Of a stretch of 64,000 bases of DNA, positions 18,209-30,870 are shown in pieces. Under the pieces are notes generated by a model. The model had not been told where the DNA came from and ran no database searches. It saw only the letters and a program-made list of their open reading frames with translations. The stretch comes from Rodentibacter caecimuris (GTDB lineage: Bacteria; Pseudomonadota; Gammaproteobacteria; Enterobacterales; Pasteurellaceae). The stretch's first letter is position 1, and the number at the start of each line of letters is the position of its first letter. The translations under genes were made by a program, and so were the position numbers. Location of the stretch: the NCBI GenBank assembly GCA_001998905.1, contig MLAA01000001.1, forward strand, positions 32,331-96,330, written 5' to 3'.

Positions 18209-18991
18209 TTAGAACATTACCTGCCCACCCGTAATATTAATAGATTGCCCAGTGCAATATGCCGCTTGTTCGCTAGCATAAAATAGCAGAACATTTAATA
18301 CATCTTGATAATCGCAACCTCGTTTTAGCGGTACTTTATCAATATAAACCTGCTCGACTTCTTCCGGTGAGATCCCTAATTTTTGCGCATATTGTGGAAT
18401 TAAGGATTGGAACATTGGCGACTTCAGTAAATTACCTAACATTAAAGAGTGAACGGTAATACCATATTCTGCCAGATCTAAAGCAAGAGACTGAGTCAGC
18501 CCGACCCCACCGAATTTTGCAGCACTGTATCCGGAATTATGTTTGCTACCAACTTTGCCCGATTTAGAATTAATTTGAATAATCCGCCCCTTAATACCAT
18601 CCCGTACCATTAATTTGGCAAATTCTCTAGCGCATAGAAAATAACCGGTTAAATTAACTTGCACGGAAAACTCAAAATCGCGTAATCCGAAATTAGTAAT
18701 AGGTGCGGCTTTAGCTACACCTGCACTATAAACCAATAAATCTGTACGCCCAAATAACTGATCTACATTATGTGCTAAAGCAATAACACTTTCTTCATTC
18801 GTCGCATCAACTTGAAATCCTTGAGCCACTGTCCGACCTAGTTTTTGATTAATTTCATTTGCTGTTTTTTCTGCATTTTTTCCGTTCAAATCGGCAACCG
18901 CAACGGAATAACCATTATCAGCTAACCCAGCGCATAAAAACGCACCTAATGTTTGACCGCCACCAACAACAACTGCAACTTTTGAACTCAT
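18209..18991 (-). CDS. srlD: Sorbitol-6-phosphate 2-dehydrogenase
   Basis: Oxidises sorbitol 6-phosphate to fructose 6-phosphate with NAD. A 260-residue short-chain dehydrogenase with the Rossmann motif GGGQTLGAFLCAGLA near the N terminus, the NVDQLFGRTDLLVYSAG strand, and the catalytic Ser and YxxxK in NSKSGKVGSKHNSGYSAAKFGG. The C-terminal AAYCTGQSINITGGQVMF is nearly the same as in E. coli SrlD. It sits inside the srl operon, 9 bases after srlB. Confidence 0.95.
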   Translation of the reverse strand: MSSKVAVVVGGGQTLGAFLCAGLADNGYSVAVADLNGKNAEKTANEINQKLGRTVAQGFQVDATNEESVIALAHNVDQLFGRTDLLVYSAGVAKAAPITNFGLRDFEFSVQVNLTGYFLCAREFAKLMVRDGIKGRIIQINSKSGKVGSKHNSGYSAAKFGGVGLTQSLALDLAEYGITVHSLMLGNLLKSPMFQSLIPQYAQKLGISPEEVEQVYIDKVPLKRGCDYQDVLNVLLFYASEQAAYCTGQSINITGGQVMF

Positions 18992-19000
18992 AATAACTCC

Positions 19001-19366
19001 TTAACTTCTAATAATTTTTAGCATCGTATTCTCTGAAATATGGGGTAAAAGATTTCCTTTAATATGAATCGTTCCTGGATATTCCGCATTATCTGCCCCG
19101 TCAAAACGTAGGGTAACATGCCCTAACTCTTTCAAATTGAAACTTGCCACACTGCCTATTGCGGTAATTTGAAACTTTTCATTTCCAATTTGCAATATAT
19201 CTCCAATACACACTTCGCCTTGTAATTCACCATGAGTGTGTATAAAACAATAATCTTCCAGATCCACCGGAGCACCTTGCTTAAAAGTAATCAACATATT
19301 TTCGTTTAGTGCTTCACGAGCAAACTTTCCGATTTTGGTAAAAGTCGTTTGATAAATCACTGTCAT
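19001..19366 (-). CDS. srlB: PTS glucitol/sorbitol EIIA component
   Basis: A 121-residue cytoplasmic phosphotransferase subunit that passes phosphate from HPr to the EIIB domain of SrlE. It shows the family motif CFIHTHGELQGEV, where a histidine is the phosphorylation site, and TAIGSVASFNLKELGHVTLRFDG. It lies between srlE and srlD. A facing pair of uptake-signal-like repeats at 19428-19455 separates it from srlE. Confidence 0.92.
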   Translation of the reverse strand: MTVIYQTTFTKIGKFAREALNENMLITFKQGAPVDLEDYCFIHTHGELQGEVCIGDILQIGNEKFQITAIGSVASFNLKELGHVTLRFDGADNAEYPGTIHIKGNLLPHISENTMLKIIRS

Positions 19367-19427
19367 TTTTCTTTCCCATTTTTAGCGACATTATGCTTTT
19401 ATATAAAAGATACGCCTATCTTGTGTG

Positions 19428-19455
19428 AAAGTGCGCTCAAAAATAACCGCACTTT
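19428..19455. repeat. Uptake-signal-like inverted pair between srlE and srlB
   Basis: AAAGTGCG (19428-19435) and CGCACTTT (19448-19455) make an 8-bp stem inside the srl operon. It may act as an intra-operon attenuator or RNA-processing hairpin. Confidence 0.5.
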
Positions 19456-19461
19456 ATATAA

Positions 19462-20448
19462 TTAATAAATAAACGCAGAAACAAACCATGCAACTAAAAC
19501 AGTTGGGGCTCCCGTTAAAAAACGGCTAACTAATACGGAAGGTACACCAACCCTTACTGTATCTTGTTTTGCCTCAGCTAGAGATAAACCTACCGGAATG
19601 AAATCACAAGCGGCTTGTGCATTAATAGCGAAAAGAGCCGGTAATGCCAAATGTGGGGGAATATTACCTAATCCGATTTGAACACCAACTAAGACGCCAA
19701 TAACCTGTGCAATTACTGCTCCCGGCCCTAAAAATGGAGATAGAAATGGGAAGGAGCAGATTAATGCTAAAGTAACCAACCCTATCGGACTATTTGCTAG
19801 AGGAGTTAATCCATGTGCAATCCAATCACCCAATCCTGATGCGATAATAATGCCAATTAGAGCAGAAACAAACGCCATAAAGGGAAGAATAGTTTTGAGT
19901 ACCGTGTCGATGGTATCTCGTCCAGCTTGGAAAAATACAGCAACAATTGAGCCCATTCCCATACCGATTTTGGCAAGTAAACCGTCGCTTTGCTCAGTAA
20001 TTTTCTTTGATGAGTCATAGCCTTTAACCCGTGGATTTTTCACTGGTGCTGCCGAGCTTTCAGAAGTAGTTAACGACGCTGTATCAATTAAAGTAATATT
20101 ATTCTCTCTTACTGCAGAAACATAAATATCTTCCACAATAAACTCCGCAAGCGGACCGGATTTTCCCGTCGCATGGATATTAATAGTCGGGATTTGCCGT
20201 TTCGGATATAAGCCACAGCGCAATACTCCACCACAATCAATAATGGCAATGCCTATTTCCTCATTAACTGGTTCACCGTCTTTAAAACCATCGATAGCTT
20301 CCCAGCCAGTTAACTCAACAAGTTTATCCACGATAGAGGGACGAGTTCCTGCAGTCATATAAAGAATTTTTTTACCTTCAACGAGCGGGATCGTTAATGG
20401 ACCACCCCAGCCACCTTGTCCTTTTTCAATATAAAGTGCTTTTACCAT
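19462..20448 (-). CDS. srlE: PTS glucitol/sorbitol EIIB and membrane (EIIC2) component
   Basis: A 328-residue subunit of the sorbitol PTS. The N-terminal EIIB part (about 1-125) includes [23 protein letters not shown], where the second Cys is the expected phosphorylation site, and the C-terminal half (about 165-328) is the second piece of the membrane channel with several hydrophobic helices and [20 protein letters not shown]. coli SrlE has the same split layout. It follows srlA by 14 bases. Confidence 0.94.
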   Translation of the reverse strand: MVKALYIEKGQGGWGGPLTIPLVEGKKILYMTAGTRPSIVDKLVELTGWEAIDGFKDGEPVNEEIGIAIIDCGGVLRCGLYPKRQIPTINIHATGKSGPLAEFIVEDIYVSAVRENNITLIDTASLTTSESSAAPVKNPRVKGYDSSKKITEQSDGLLAKIGMGMGSIVAVFFQAGRDTIDTVLKTILPFMAFVSALIGIIIASGLGDWIAHGLTPLANSPIGLVTLALICSFPFLSPFLGPGAVIAQVIGVLVGVQIGLGNIPPHLALPALFAINAQAACDFIPVGLSLAEAKQDTVRVGVPSVLVSRFLTGAPTVLVAWFVSAFIY

Positions 20449-20462
20449 TTTTTACCCTCTCT

Positions 20463-21008
20463 TTATAAATGAACTTGACGATCTAATTTTATTCTCATCC
20501 GTTTTTCAAAAACCGCGGTGGTAAAATCCGTTACCCAACCACGGAAAAAATTTGTGAGCATACCAACCAGCAAATAGCTCACAGCCAATGGACCTAAAGG
20601 TAATCCTAAGGTTGTTAAACCATTGGCAATCCCTAAGTAAACGAATAATTCTCCTGGATTAATATGCGGAAATAAACCATTCATTGAATGGCAACTATAA
20701 GAAGCTGCCGCATAGTAACTAGGTTTATATCTTTCTGGTAAAAATTTACCTAAACTCAGTGTCATTGGATTACAAAATACAAAAGTGCCGAATACCGGTA
20801 AAATTAAATAGCGTGATACCGGATTACCAGCACTACGTTGTGCTAAGCGTTCAATACGTTCTTGTCCAATAAATTTAATCAAGGCATTCATTACAACCAG
20901 CAACGAGATTAATAGCGGCAAAATCCCTGTTACCATACTGACAAAGACCTCACCTCCTTTTTGGAATAGCCCAATAAACCATTCCGCACCATGGGTAATA
21001 AATTCCAT
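20463..21008 (-). CDS. srlA: PTS glucitol/sorbitol EIIC component
   Basis: A 181-residue inner-membrane subunit with about four hydrophobic segments, forming the channel together with the C-terminal part of SrlE. Motifs are [47 protein letters not shown] and [24 protein letters not shown]. It is the first gene of the operon srlA-srlE-srlB-srlD-gutM-srlR, with a control region at 21009-21160. Confidence 0.94.
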   Translation of the reverse strand: MEFITHGAEWFIGLFQKGGEVFVSMVTGILPLLISLLVVMNALIKFIGQERIERLAQRSAGNPVSRYLILPVFGTFVFCNPMTLSLGKFLPERYKPSYYAAASYSCHSMNGLFPHINPGELFVYLGIANGLTTLGLPLGPLAVSYLLVGMLTNFFRGWVTDFTTAVFEKRMRIKLDRQVHL

Positions 21009-21100
21009 TATCCACCTCTCAAAATGAAAGTTTTATGTTTAGTTTCTGATTGAATAAACAATCATTGAAAGAAATTATATTTCAAATTAAAAGACAAAAA

Positions 21101-21116
21101 TGTGATCAATATCTCA
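21101..21116. promoter_or_regulatory. CRP-like site upstream of srlA
   Basis: TGTGA (21101-21105), six bases, TCTCA (21112-21116): one mismatch from TGTGA-N6-TCACA. It sits about 95 bases upstream of the srlA start, fitting catabolite control of a PTS sugar operon. Confidence 0.55.
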
Positions 21117-21123
21117 AAAATAA

Positions 21124-21150
21124 AAATTTCTTTCAAAATGAAAGAAATTT
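21124..21150. promoter_or_regulatory. Perfect palindrome, candidate SrlR operator
   Basis: Arms AAATTTCTTTCA (21124-21135) and TGAAAGAAATTT (21139-21150) are perfect 12-base inverted repeats around AAA. The half site TGAAAGAAAT recurs at 21066-21075, and a shorter ATGAAAG occurs at 21024-21030 just before srlA. Repeated half sites flanking a promoter suggest an operator for SrlR, the only regulator encoded in the operon. Confidence 0.5.
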
Positions 21151-21351
21151 ATTTTATAAAAAGAGTATATGAAATGAATCCTATTTCAATTGTAAATAGA
21201 AAATAACAGTGGGATATCAGTGAGGAAAAGAAGGGAAAGTATAGGTATTATGTATCAATTGCACAAAAAAGATATTCAATGCACAGCATTGACGAAGTCG
21301 ATGAACTATTATGTACTTTATTTTTATACATTTGTTACATAATACCGAAAA

Positions 21352-21789
21352 TTATAATGAGCGAATAAAATTAGGTAACCATTGTTCGGCACATAATTCT
21401 TGATCATCAACATTTAATACGTCAATCTTCAAAATATCTGCAATATTGACCGCACTTTTGCTCTGTAAAATAGCCGATACTTTATCCGCCGCATAACAAA
21501 AAGTATCATAATCCGAGTTCCCTAAACCGACAACACTAAATCTCAAATCGGATAAATCGACCTCTCCAGAAGAAATCTGCTCAAATAATGGATTAAGATT
21601 ATCCGGTAATTCACCCGCGCCATGTGTCGAAGTAACAACTAACCAAATTTTTTCATTAATTACATCGTCAAAGCTTGGTCCATGTAAAAGTGTAGTTGAA
21701 AAACCTTGTGCCTTTAATACATTGTCCAAATGCTCTGCTACATATTCAGCCGTTCCCAGCGTACTCCCGGAGATAATGCAAATTTTCAT
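21352..21789 (-). CDS. mioC: MioC, flavodoxin-like FMN protein
   Basis: A 145-residue flavodoxin-fold protein. The FMN phosphate loop [16 protein letters not shown] (about 5-20), [12 protein letters not shown] and [17 protein letters not shown] are conserved binding segments. E. coli MioC has been reported to act as an electron carrier needed for biotin synthase activity in vitro, which fits loosely with bioF and bioA about 700 bases upstream on the same strand. In E. coli mioC lies next to oriC; no gidA or origin is seen here. An uptake-signal core is inside the gene near 21450. Confidence 0.88.
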   Translation of the reverse strand: MKICIISGSTLGTAEYVAEHLDNVLKAQGFSTTLLHGPSFDDVINEKIWLVVTSTHGAGELPDNLNPLFEQISSGEVDLSDLRFSVVGLGNSDYDTFCYAADKVSAILQSKSAVNIADILKIDVLNVDDQELCAEQWLPNFIRSL

Positions 21790-22477
21790 AAAAGTTCCTA
21801 AAATTGTGAAAAATAACGTTAATATGTTAAGTGAATAACATAAGAAAACATAACCCCAAAATCAACTTTTTTGTAAAAAATCTTCATTAAACATTATCAA
21901 TGAAAAAAACCGATTGGAACCAATATCAAAGCCGCTGTTATCCCATTCTAACATTGATAAATCCAACCGTTTACAACCAGAAAATAAACCCGTCAGTAAC
22001 AATACATTACGAAAAAGCAAAGTGCCTTCTTAGTCAATAAACCCTAAAATCGCGAAGCGAATTTACAACAAGCAGGCATAGTTTACTGACTATTCTTCGT
22101 CGACCCACCTATCATGATTGAGCGAAAACACGACTCACTAAACATTGTTTTTGTTATACAATTCCATTCAATCTGGCGTTCATAATACAATGAACCAGAA
22201 TTATGCTGATATTAGGAGGAGAAAATAGCACATAATCGAAATCGGTCAGGAAAATGCTCAGGCGGTAAAGGAACATTTTTCCTCAGTTTGAAATCGAGAA
22301 ATTAAGCTAATATTATTTATGACATAAACAAGCACCGATTCATAAGCATAATAAATTTTATCACCCAGAACATTCACACTCTCTACATTAAACTAGTGTT
22401 CACCAATACTGTTACTAGAAATAATTCGGTAGAACGTCTTTAGTTTACTGCCAAAATACACCATGATGTATCACATT
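21790..22477 (-). pseudogene. Decayed coding stretch, possible tyrosine-recombinase remnant
   Basis: These 688 bases between mioC and bioF hold no intact gene. On the minus strand near 21870-22020 a reading RNVLLLTGLFSGCKRLDLS, then MLEWDNSGFDIGSN, recalls the LLLLTGxRxxELLxLxWxDID box of tyrosine recombinases, though the catalytic Arg is not in place. A second minus-strand fragment near 22210-22280 reads NVPLPPEHFPDRFRLCAIFS. Stops interrupt both. In H. influenzae further biotin genes follow bioF, so loss of genes here is another reading. Identification is weak. Confidence 0.3.
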
Positions 22478-23617
22478 TTATAAGCATTCAATTAAATGAG
22501 AGAGTTCCATATCAGTCATTGCTGCAGTTAGTGAAAAACGAATTCTAGATGTTCCTTGCGGCACAGTTGGAGGACGAATAGGCAAGCAATAATACCCTAA
22601 GGTTTGCAAAACCTGTGATTTCTCTACTGTTTTTAGATTATCTCCCAAAATATATGGCACTATGTGGCTAGTACTCGGGTGAGATTGTCGCGCTGCAACA
22701 GCTTTGCGTAATCTGCTGCTTAAATGAGCTAGTTGTTTGCGTTGTGGAGTAAAGTGCGGTAGTTTTTCAAACAAAAAATGAGTCCATGCGACATTAAATG
22801 GTGGTAAAGCAGTGGAAAAAATCAGGGGACGCATTGTGTTAATCAAATAATCTTTGATAACTTGATCGCAAATTAAATAGGCACCAACGGAAGCTAACGC
22901 CTTACCAAAGGTACCAACTAATAAATCAATTTGTTCAATACAACCTGCTTGTTGTGCGAGTCCAAGTCCGGTTTCCCCATATATACCTATGGCATGGGCC
23001 TCATCTACATAAAGTAAAACCTTTGGAAATTGATGTTTAAATTCTACTAATAAACGCAGATTAGCCATGTCTCCGTCCATACTGAATATAGATTCCGTAA
23101 CAATGACGATGTGTTCAAAGTGCGGTGAGTTTTTGGTGAGAATATAGTGCAAATGATCATAATCATTATGGCGATAGCGTATGAGCGGTGCGGAACTTAA
23201 ACGAATGCCGTCAAGTAAACTGGCATGAACTAATTTGTCTGCAACAATCAGGGTTTGTTTGTTGGCTAATGCTGGCAAAATACCGATATTTGCGTGATAA
23301 CCACTGTTAAATATTAATGCGCTTTGGCGTCCAAACCGTTCTGCAAGTAAATTTTCCAACTGATTATAAATTGGAAAATTCCCTGTCAATAATCGAGATG
23401 ATGAAGAGGTGTAAGCAGGCAATTGGTCAGCAGATACTGCCAAGAACTCTGCAGATAATTCGGTATTTTGGGCCAACCCTAGATAATCATTACCAGAGAG
23501 ATTAAGCATCATTTTACCGGATTGCTCAACATATTTGCCATGATGATTAAGATTAGCAAAAGTGCGATACTGATTTTGGGCTTTTTTCTGCTCCAATATT
23601 TGCTCAAACCGTTTCAT
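22478..23617 (-). CDS. bioF: 8-amino-7-oxononanoate synthase
   Basis: Condenses pimeloyl-thioester and L-alanine to 8-amino-7-oxononanoate (KAPA), the first step of biotin ring assembly. The 379-residue PLP enzyme has [27 protein letters not shown], the cofactor segment [14 protein letters not shown] and [16 protein letters not shown] with the Schiff-base lysine. It overlaps the end of bioA by 14 bases, so the pair is translationally linked. Two uptake-signal cores lie inside. The bioC and bioD genes are not adjacent; the downstream DNA is decayed. Confidence 0.95.
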   Translation of the reverse strand: MKRFEQILEQKKAQNQYRTFANLNHHGKYVEQSGKMMLNLSGNDYLGLAQNTELSAEFLAVSADQLPAYTSSSSRLLTGNFPIYNQLENLLAERFGRQSALIFNSGYHANIGILPALANKQTLIVADKLVHASLLDGIRLSSAPLIRYRHNDYDHLHYILTKNSPHFEHIVIVTESIFSMDGDMANLRLLVEFKHQFPKVLLYVDEAHAIGIYGETGLGLAQQAGCIEQIDLLVGTFGKALASVGAYLICDQVIKDYLINTMRPLIFSTALPPFNVAWTHFLFEKLPHFTPQRKQLAHLSSRLRKAVAARQSHPSTSHIVPYILGDNLKTVEKSQVLQTLGYYCLPIRPPTVPQGTSRIRFSLTAAMTDMELSHLIECL

Positions 23618-24905
23618 ATTCTTCCTTTAAAGCATTGACTAACCCTGAGGTTAAGGCGATTAATTGTTGCTCATTGATGATAAAAGGCGGCATTAGATAG
23701 ACCAATTTACCAAAAGGTCTTACCCATATTCCCTGTTTCACAAAACGAGGTTGTAGGGTTTCCATATTGACCGGTTTCATCATTTCTAGTACACCGATAG
23801 CACCTAATACTCGTACTTCTTTCACATACTCACAGGAATTAAGGGGTGATAAGGTATGCAGAAAATGCCGTTCTATGCGTTTTACATTTCTTAGCCAATC
23901 GCTCTCTTGTAATAATTGAATTGAGGCTAATGCCACTGCACAGGCAAGAGGATTGGCCATGAAAGTCGGTCCATGCATAAAACATTTAGCCTCACTACTA
24001 GAAATTGTTGTTGCAATGTGTCGGGTTGTGAGCGTAGCAGAAAGAGTTAAATAACCACCAGTTAACGCTTTTCCAAGACACATTATATCGGGGCTAACGC
24101 CCGTATATTCCGTCGCAAACAATTTGCCTGTACGTCCAAAACCCGTGGCAATTTCATCAAAGATCATTAAAACACCATATTTTTCACACAAGGCTTTTGC
24201 TTTTTGCAGATAAATTGGGGAATAAAAATACATCCCGCCCGCACCTTGCACAATCGGTTCTAAAATGAGTCCAGCGATTTCTTCACTATGTTTTTCCAGT
24301 AAATCAGTTAAAGGTTGAATAGCCGAATCATGCCATGGTTTGCCAAATTTTATACTTGGCTGAGGTAAAAAATATTGTACAGGTAAGCTACGGGTAAATA
24401 AATTGTGCATTCCGGTGGTAGGATCGCAAACAGACATTGCATGCCAAGTATCACCATGATATCCGCTGCGAATCGTCGCAAATTTTTGACGGTTTGGTTT
24501 ACCTAACGCATATTGATACTGTACCGCCATTTTCATTGCAACTTCCACAGCAACCGAACCACTATCAGCAAAAAATACTTGCTCTAAGCCGATTGGTGTA
24601 ATTTCTACTAATTTTTGAGCTAATTTCACTGCGGGTTCATGAGTTAGACCACCAAACATTATATGACTCATTTTGCCCAATTGCTCAATTGCCGCCTGAT
24701 TTAACTGAGGATGATTATAACCGTGTAATGCAGCCCACCAAGATGACATTCCATCAATCAACCGCTGTCCATTTTTTAGCTGAATTTCTACTCCGTCTGC
24801 TCGTTCCACCGCATACATAGGTAAAGTATTCGGCATTGAGGCATAAGGATGCCAGACATATTTTTCATCTATGCTAAGTAATTGAGATTCGTTCATATTT
24901 TTCAT
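23604..24905 (-). CDS. bioA: Adenosylmethionine-8-amino-7-oxononanoate aminotransferase
   Basis: Transfers the amino group of S-adenosylmethionine to KAPA, giving 7,8-diaminopelargonate in biotin synthesis. A class-III PLP aminotransferase with [30 protein letters not shown], the [16 protein letters not shown] segment, [18 protein letters not shown] and [15 protein letters not shown] carrying the PLP lysine. I chose the ATG at 24905 (433 residues) because AAGGG lies about ten bases upstream; an ATG three codons later at 24896 is also possible. A longer frame would need a GTG at 24959 with no support. It is the first gene of bioA-bioF. Confidence 0.94.
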   Translation of the reverse strand: MKNMNESQLLSIDEKYVWHPYASMPNTLPMYAVERADGVEIQLKNGQRLIDGMSSWWAALHGYNHPQLNQAAIEQLGKMSHIMFGGLTHEPAVKLAQKLVEITPIGLEQVFFADSGSVAVEVAMKMAVQYQYALGKPNRQKFATIRSGYHGDTWHAMSVCDPTTGMHNLFTRSLPVQYFLPQPSIKFGKPWHDSAIQPLTDLLEKHSEEIAGLILEPIVQGAGGMYFYSPIYLQKAKALCEKYGVLMIFDEIATGFGRTGKLFATEYTGVSPDIMCLGKALTGGYLTLSATLTTRHIATTISSSEAKCFMHGPTFMANPLACAVALASIQLLQESDWLRNVKRIERHFLHTLSPLNSCEYVKEVRVLGAIGVLEMMKPVNMETLQPRFVKQGIWVRPFGKLVYLMPPFIINEQQLIALTSGLVNALKEEYETV

Positions 24906-24959
24906 GAGATAATTGCCCTTACTTATGTAGAAAAACAAATCTTTTTGCCATTTCTCCAC

Positions 24960-25296
24960 TAGAATTAACTGCTTATTTTTATGATTAAGCGTAAAATTTA
25001 AACCAATACTTTCTTACCCTAAATTAATTTATAACCAGAAATCTAGGTTTGGTGAATCTATCAATCTAGGGTGCAAAGCAACAATTATGCCGAAAATAAT
25101 GAAAAACTAAATAGGGTACTGAATAATTGAGATTTTATAATTATATTGCAGCTCATTGCCTATGGACGGAAAAAATCTTATAAACGTTGTTTGAAAAACT
25201 TGAATAAATGATATGGCTTTGTCAGTAAAGACCGTTATTCACACAAAATAGTGATTTTACTATCTATGTAACCGCCGCTATTTTCCATAATCAACT
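24960..25296. other. Intergenic stretch between yigB and bioA, no gene seen
   Basis: AT-rich DNA between two minus-strand genes. Short open segments exist on the plus strand but carry stops and no recognisable family. No convincing BirA operator was found, although the bioA promoter must lie in this region. Confidence 0.5.
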
Positions 25297-26004
25297 TTAT
25301 AAACGTAATAACTCGCTTAATTCGTTAATTTCTAAACTTGGTAGTATTCGGCCATCGTTAAAATTCATTATGTTCTTACCCGTAAAATTCATCCATATCG
25401 CTTGGCAACCAGCTTGAATCGCGCCTTGCACATCAGTGTGCAAATTATCGCCAACATGCAAAATTTCATTCATCTTAAGATGAAAATGTGCAGCCGTTTT
25501 CAGAAATAGATCAGCATGTGGCTTTGCCCGCCCTTGCTCTCCACCTCTCAACACGAAATCAAACATATCTAAACCTAGCTTTTTAGCGTCCACATTGCCA
25601 TTTGTGATAATTGTTAAAATACAATGTTGTTTAAGTTTCCATAAAATATCAATATGCTGCGGCGGCACGCTTATCTTATGTCGCCAAATCATAAATTCAG
25701 CCATTGCAATCTGTAAAGTGCGGTCAATTTCTTGGTCGTTTTTTCCGTGAAATTTCAGTAATTCGGTAAGGGTATGCCGCCGCCATACAGTAACATCTTC
25801 ATACAAAATAGAATTCACAGAGAATATTTGCTGTTTCCAATATTGCCAATATTCTGAATCGATCTGAGCAAGGCCGCTAATTTCACGCACCTTCGCTAAA
25901 AAAGTTGCTTCGGCATTACGAATAACCTCAAAATTATCATAAAGAGTATCATCTAAATCAAAACTTAATAATTTAAAAGGTTGTAAACTTCGATAAAAAC
26001 GCAT
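25297..26004 (-). CDS. yigB: YigB-like HAD phosphatase (flavin pathway)
   Basis: A 235-residue haloacid-dehalogenase phosphatase very similar to E. coli YigB, which dephosphorylates 5-amino-6-(5-phospho-D-ribitylamino)uracil in riboflavin synthesis and can act on FMN. Motif I is SFDLDDTLYD with nucleophile D16 and D18, motif II TIITNGN, the lysine is in GRAKPHADLF, and motif IV is LHVGDNLHTDVQGA. MRFYR at the N terminus and the WRRH cap segment match YigB. The gene lies 20 bases downstream of a small unknown gene, on the same strand. Confidence 0.88.
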   Translation of the reverse strand: MRFYRSLQPFKLLSFDLDDTLYDNFEVIRNAEATFLAKVREISGLAQIDSEYWQYWKQQIFSVNSILYEDVTVWRRHTLTELLKFHGKNDQEIDRTLQIAMAEFMIWRHKISVPPQHIDILWKLKQHCILTIITNGNVDAKKLGLDMFDFVLRGGEQGRAKPHADLFLKTAAHFHLKMNEILHVGDNLHTDVQGAIQAGCQAIWMNFTGKNIMNFNDGRILPSLEINELSELLRL

Positions 26005-26024
26005 AATTTCTCCTTAAGAGAGAG

Positions 26025-26441
26025 CTATAAAGTTTTCACCCCTAACCATTTTCCAGCATGCTCATTATTAACTTCTTCGTGTGTCCACATACTCATTAAA
26101 TCCGGTTGGGGATATCTATTCGTGTTGTAGCCGATTAACCGAGCAAAATCAAACACGGCATGAGGGTATCCGTTAATGAGCAATAATGCAAGATAACCGG
26201 ATTCATCCCAACAAATCTCTAGTTTACGAGCTTCGTGATGGTTATTAGTACTTTCAACATTATAAACGTGAAGAGCATCTACAACAGGATGTTGCTCTTG
26301 ACGTAGGTCCAGTGCATAAAAATAACCTGTTTCACCATTATCCTCAAACATCACAGCAAGGTGATCGTAAACCGTAGAATGTGTACCGACTTGTTTTGGC
26401 TGCCCTAAAAAGAGCTGATCTTCTAGCGTTAAATGAAGCAT
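26025..26441 (-). CDS. Small conserved protein of unknown function (DUF2251-like)
   Basis: A 138-residue soluble protein without signal peptide or membrane segment. It resembles a small uncharacterised gamma-proteobacterial family that I remember as DUF2251; this was not checked. Conserved-looking segments are VMFEDNGETGYFYALDL and HPVVDALHVYNV, followed by CWDESGYLALLLINGYPHAVFDF and NRYPQPD. It has one Cys and no catalytic motif I can name. The 20-base spacing to yigB suggests co-transcription. Confidence 0.75.
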   Translation of the reverse strand: MLHLTLEDQLFLGQPKQVGTHSTVYDHLAVMFEDNGETGYFYALDLRQEQHPVVDALHVYNVESTNNHHEARKLEICWDESGYLALLLINGYPHAVFDFARLIGYNTNRYPQPDLMSMWTHEEVNNEHAGKWLGVKTL

Positions 26442-26476
26442 GTTCCCTCTAAAATATTAAAAAGCAGATAGAAAAA

Positions 26477-26504
26477 CACCGCACTTTAAGAAGAAAGTGC
26501 GGTG
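26477..26504. terminator. Uptake-signal hairpin, terminator of eno
   Basis: CACCGCACTTT (26477-26487) and AAAGTGCGGTG (26494-26504) form an 11-bp perfect stem with a 6-base loop, made of two facing uptake signals. It lies just after the eno stop on the minus strand. Confidence 0.8.
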
Positions 26505-26530
26505 AAATTAGGTTTAAACTCGCAATAAAA

Positions 26531-27991
<1,461 letters not shown>

Positions 27992-28052
27992 TCATCTCAT
28001 TGTCATAAATCTCTTTTAAAATGAATTTTAAAATATACCGCTGGAGATAGTT

Positions 28053-28952
28053 ATGTTTATTTACCGAATCTTATTCACTGCATTGATAATATTAACGACA
28101 GAGATTTCACTCGCCGCCGAATTATCCCCTTCGCCTCCTTCTCAACACTTACAAATCATTGCTCATCGGGCAGGAAAAGATGACGCACCGGAAAATACCT
28201 CATTCGCAATTAATGAAGCATTAAACAATAAATCTGACGCCATTTGGATTACAATTCAATTGTCAAAAGATAAGATTCCGGTTCTATATCGTCCTAAGGA
28301 TTTGTCTACTAATACTAACGGCAAAGGTTTTGTCTCTGAATATTCTGTAACTGAATTAAAAAAATTGGATGCCGCATATTACTTTAAACCAGAAGATAAT
28401 TATCCCTACCGTAATAAGGATATCGGTATTCCCAGTTTAGACGATATTTTAACCTCTTATCCAAAAACATTTTTCTATTTGGATCTAAAATCGCCTAATG
28501 CCGATCCTATAATAATGAAAAATTCTCTATTGCAAGTATTGACTAAACATAATGCTTTCAAACGTATTCGAGTGTATTCTACCGACCAGAGATTCACACA
28601 GATTTTACCGCCAGAAATACCAACCTTTGCAACACGAGATCTTACTCGACAATATTTAGTTGAAACAGCCTTAAACAGTAATCATTGTCCAGCACCATTG
28701 AAAGAAGGTTCTTGGCACGGTTTTGAACTCTATCGGAAAGTTAAGATCATCGAAACATTTACATTAGGGGAAGGAATAAGTGAAGCAATACTAACTTGGG
28801 CACCAGAAGATATAAAATGCTTTAAACAAAATCCACAACACATTATTTTATTTGGTATAAAAACAAAAGAAGATTTAGAATTTGCTCGCAAATTAGGCGT
28901 TGATGGCGTTATGGTTGATTCCCCTAAATATTTTTCTTCCTTACTTCACTAA
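28053..28952 (+). CDS. Secreted GDPD-fold protein with altered active site
   Basis: A 299-residue protein with a cleavable signal peptide (about 1-22) and a glycerophosphodiester phosphodiesterase-like TIM barrel. The opening IIAHRAGKDDAPENTSFAI keeps H38, R39 and E47 of the family's HRG...PENT box. Where active enzymes such as GlpQ have a Glu-x-Asp metal pair and a catalytic His-Asp, this protein has W65-I-T67 and Y79-R80 (DAIWITIQL, PVLYRPKDLS). It may therefore be inactive on glycerophosphodiesters or use another chemistry. I recall relatives sharing the VLYRPxDLS form, so this is probably a subfamily trait and not decay. It stands alone, divergent from eno. Confidence 0.75.
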   Translation: MFIYRILFTALIILTTEISLAAELSPSPPSQHLQIIAHRAGKDDAPENTSFAINEALNNKSDAIWITIQLSKDKIPVLYRPKDLSTNTNGKGFVSEYSVTELKKLDAAYYFKPEDNYPYRNKDIGIPSLDDILTSYPKTFFYLDLKSPNADPIIMKNSLLQVLTKHNAFKRIRVYSTDQRFTQILPPEIPTFATRDLTRQYLVETALNSNHCPAPLKEGSWHGFELYRKVKIIETFTLGEGISEAILTWAPEDIKCFKQNPQHIILFGIKTKEDLEFARKLGVDGVMVDSPKYFSSLLH

Positions 28953-28969
28953 CATTCTTGAGTAAAAAA

Positions 28970-28996
28970 GCGTTGTATCCTATTTTAATACAACGC
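28970..28996. terminator. Bidirectional terminator between the GDPD-like gene and pyrG
   Basis: GCGTTGTAT (28970-28978) pairs with ATACAACGC (28988-28996), flanked by A-rich DNA before and a TCTTCTATTTT tract after. It separates convergent genes. Confidence 0.8.
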
Positions 28997-29012
28997 CTCT
29001 TCTATTTTAGAA

Positions 29013-30728
<1,716 letters not shown>

Positions 30729-30870
30729 TCAATGGGCGCTTAACAACAAATATGTGAAGTCAAAGCTAAATAAAAATCTAAAGGTTGATTTATACCGTAT
30801 TTTGTATATAGGAGGAAATTTTTCCTCCCGATAAAATAGCATTGAAAAAATTAAAACTCTTGCTTCATTT

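Noticed and set aside
21178..21351. Possible chromosomal origin near mioC
   Set aside because: mioC adjoins oriC in E. coli, but no DnaA-box cluster or gidA was seen here.
24906..24959. Longer N terminus for BioA from a GTG
   Set aside because: Extra residues do not resemble BioA, and a better start with AAGGG lies at 24905.
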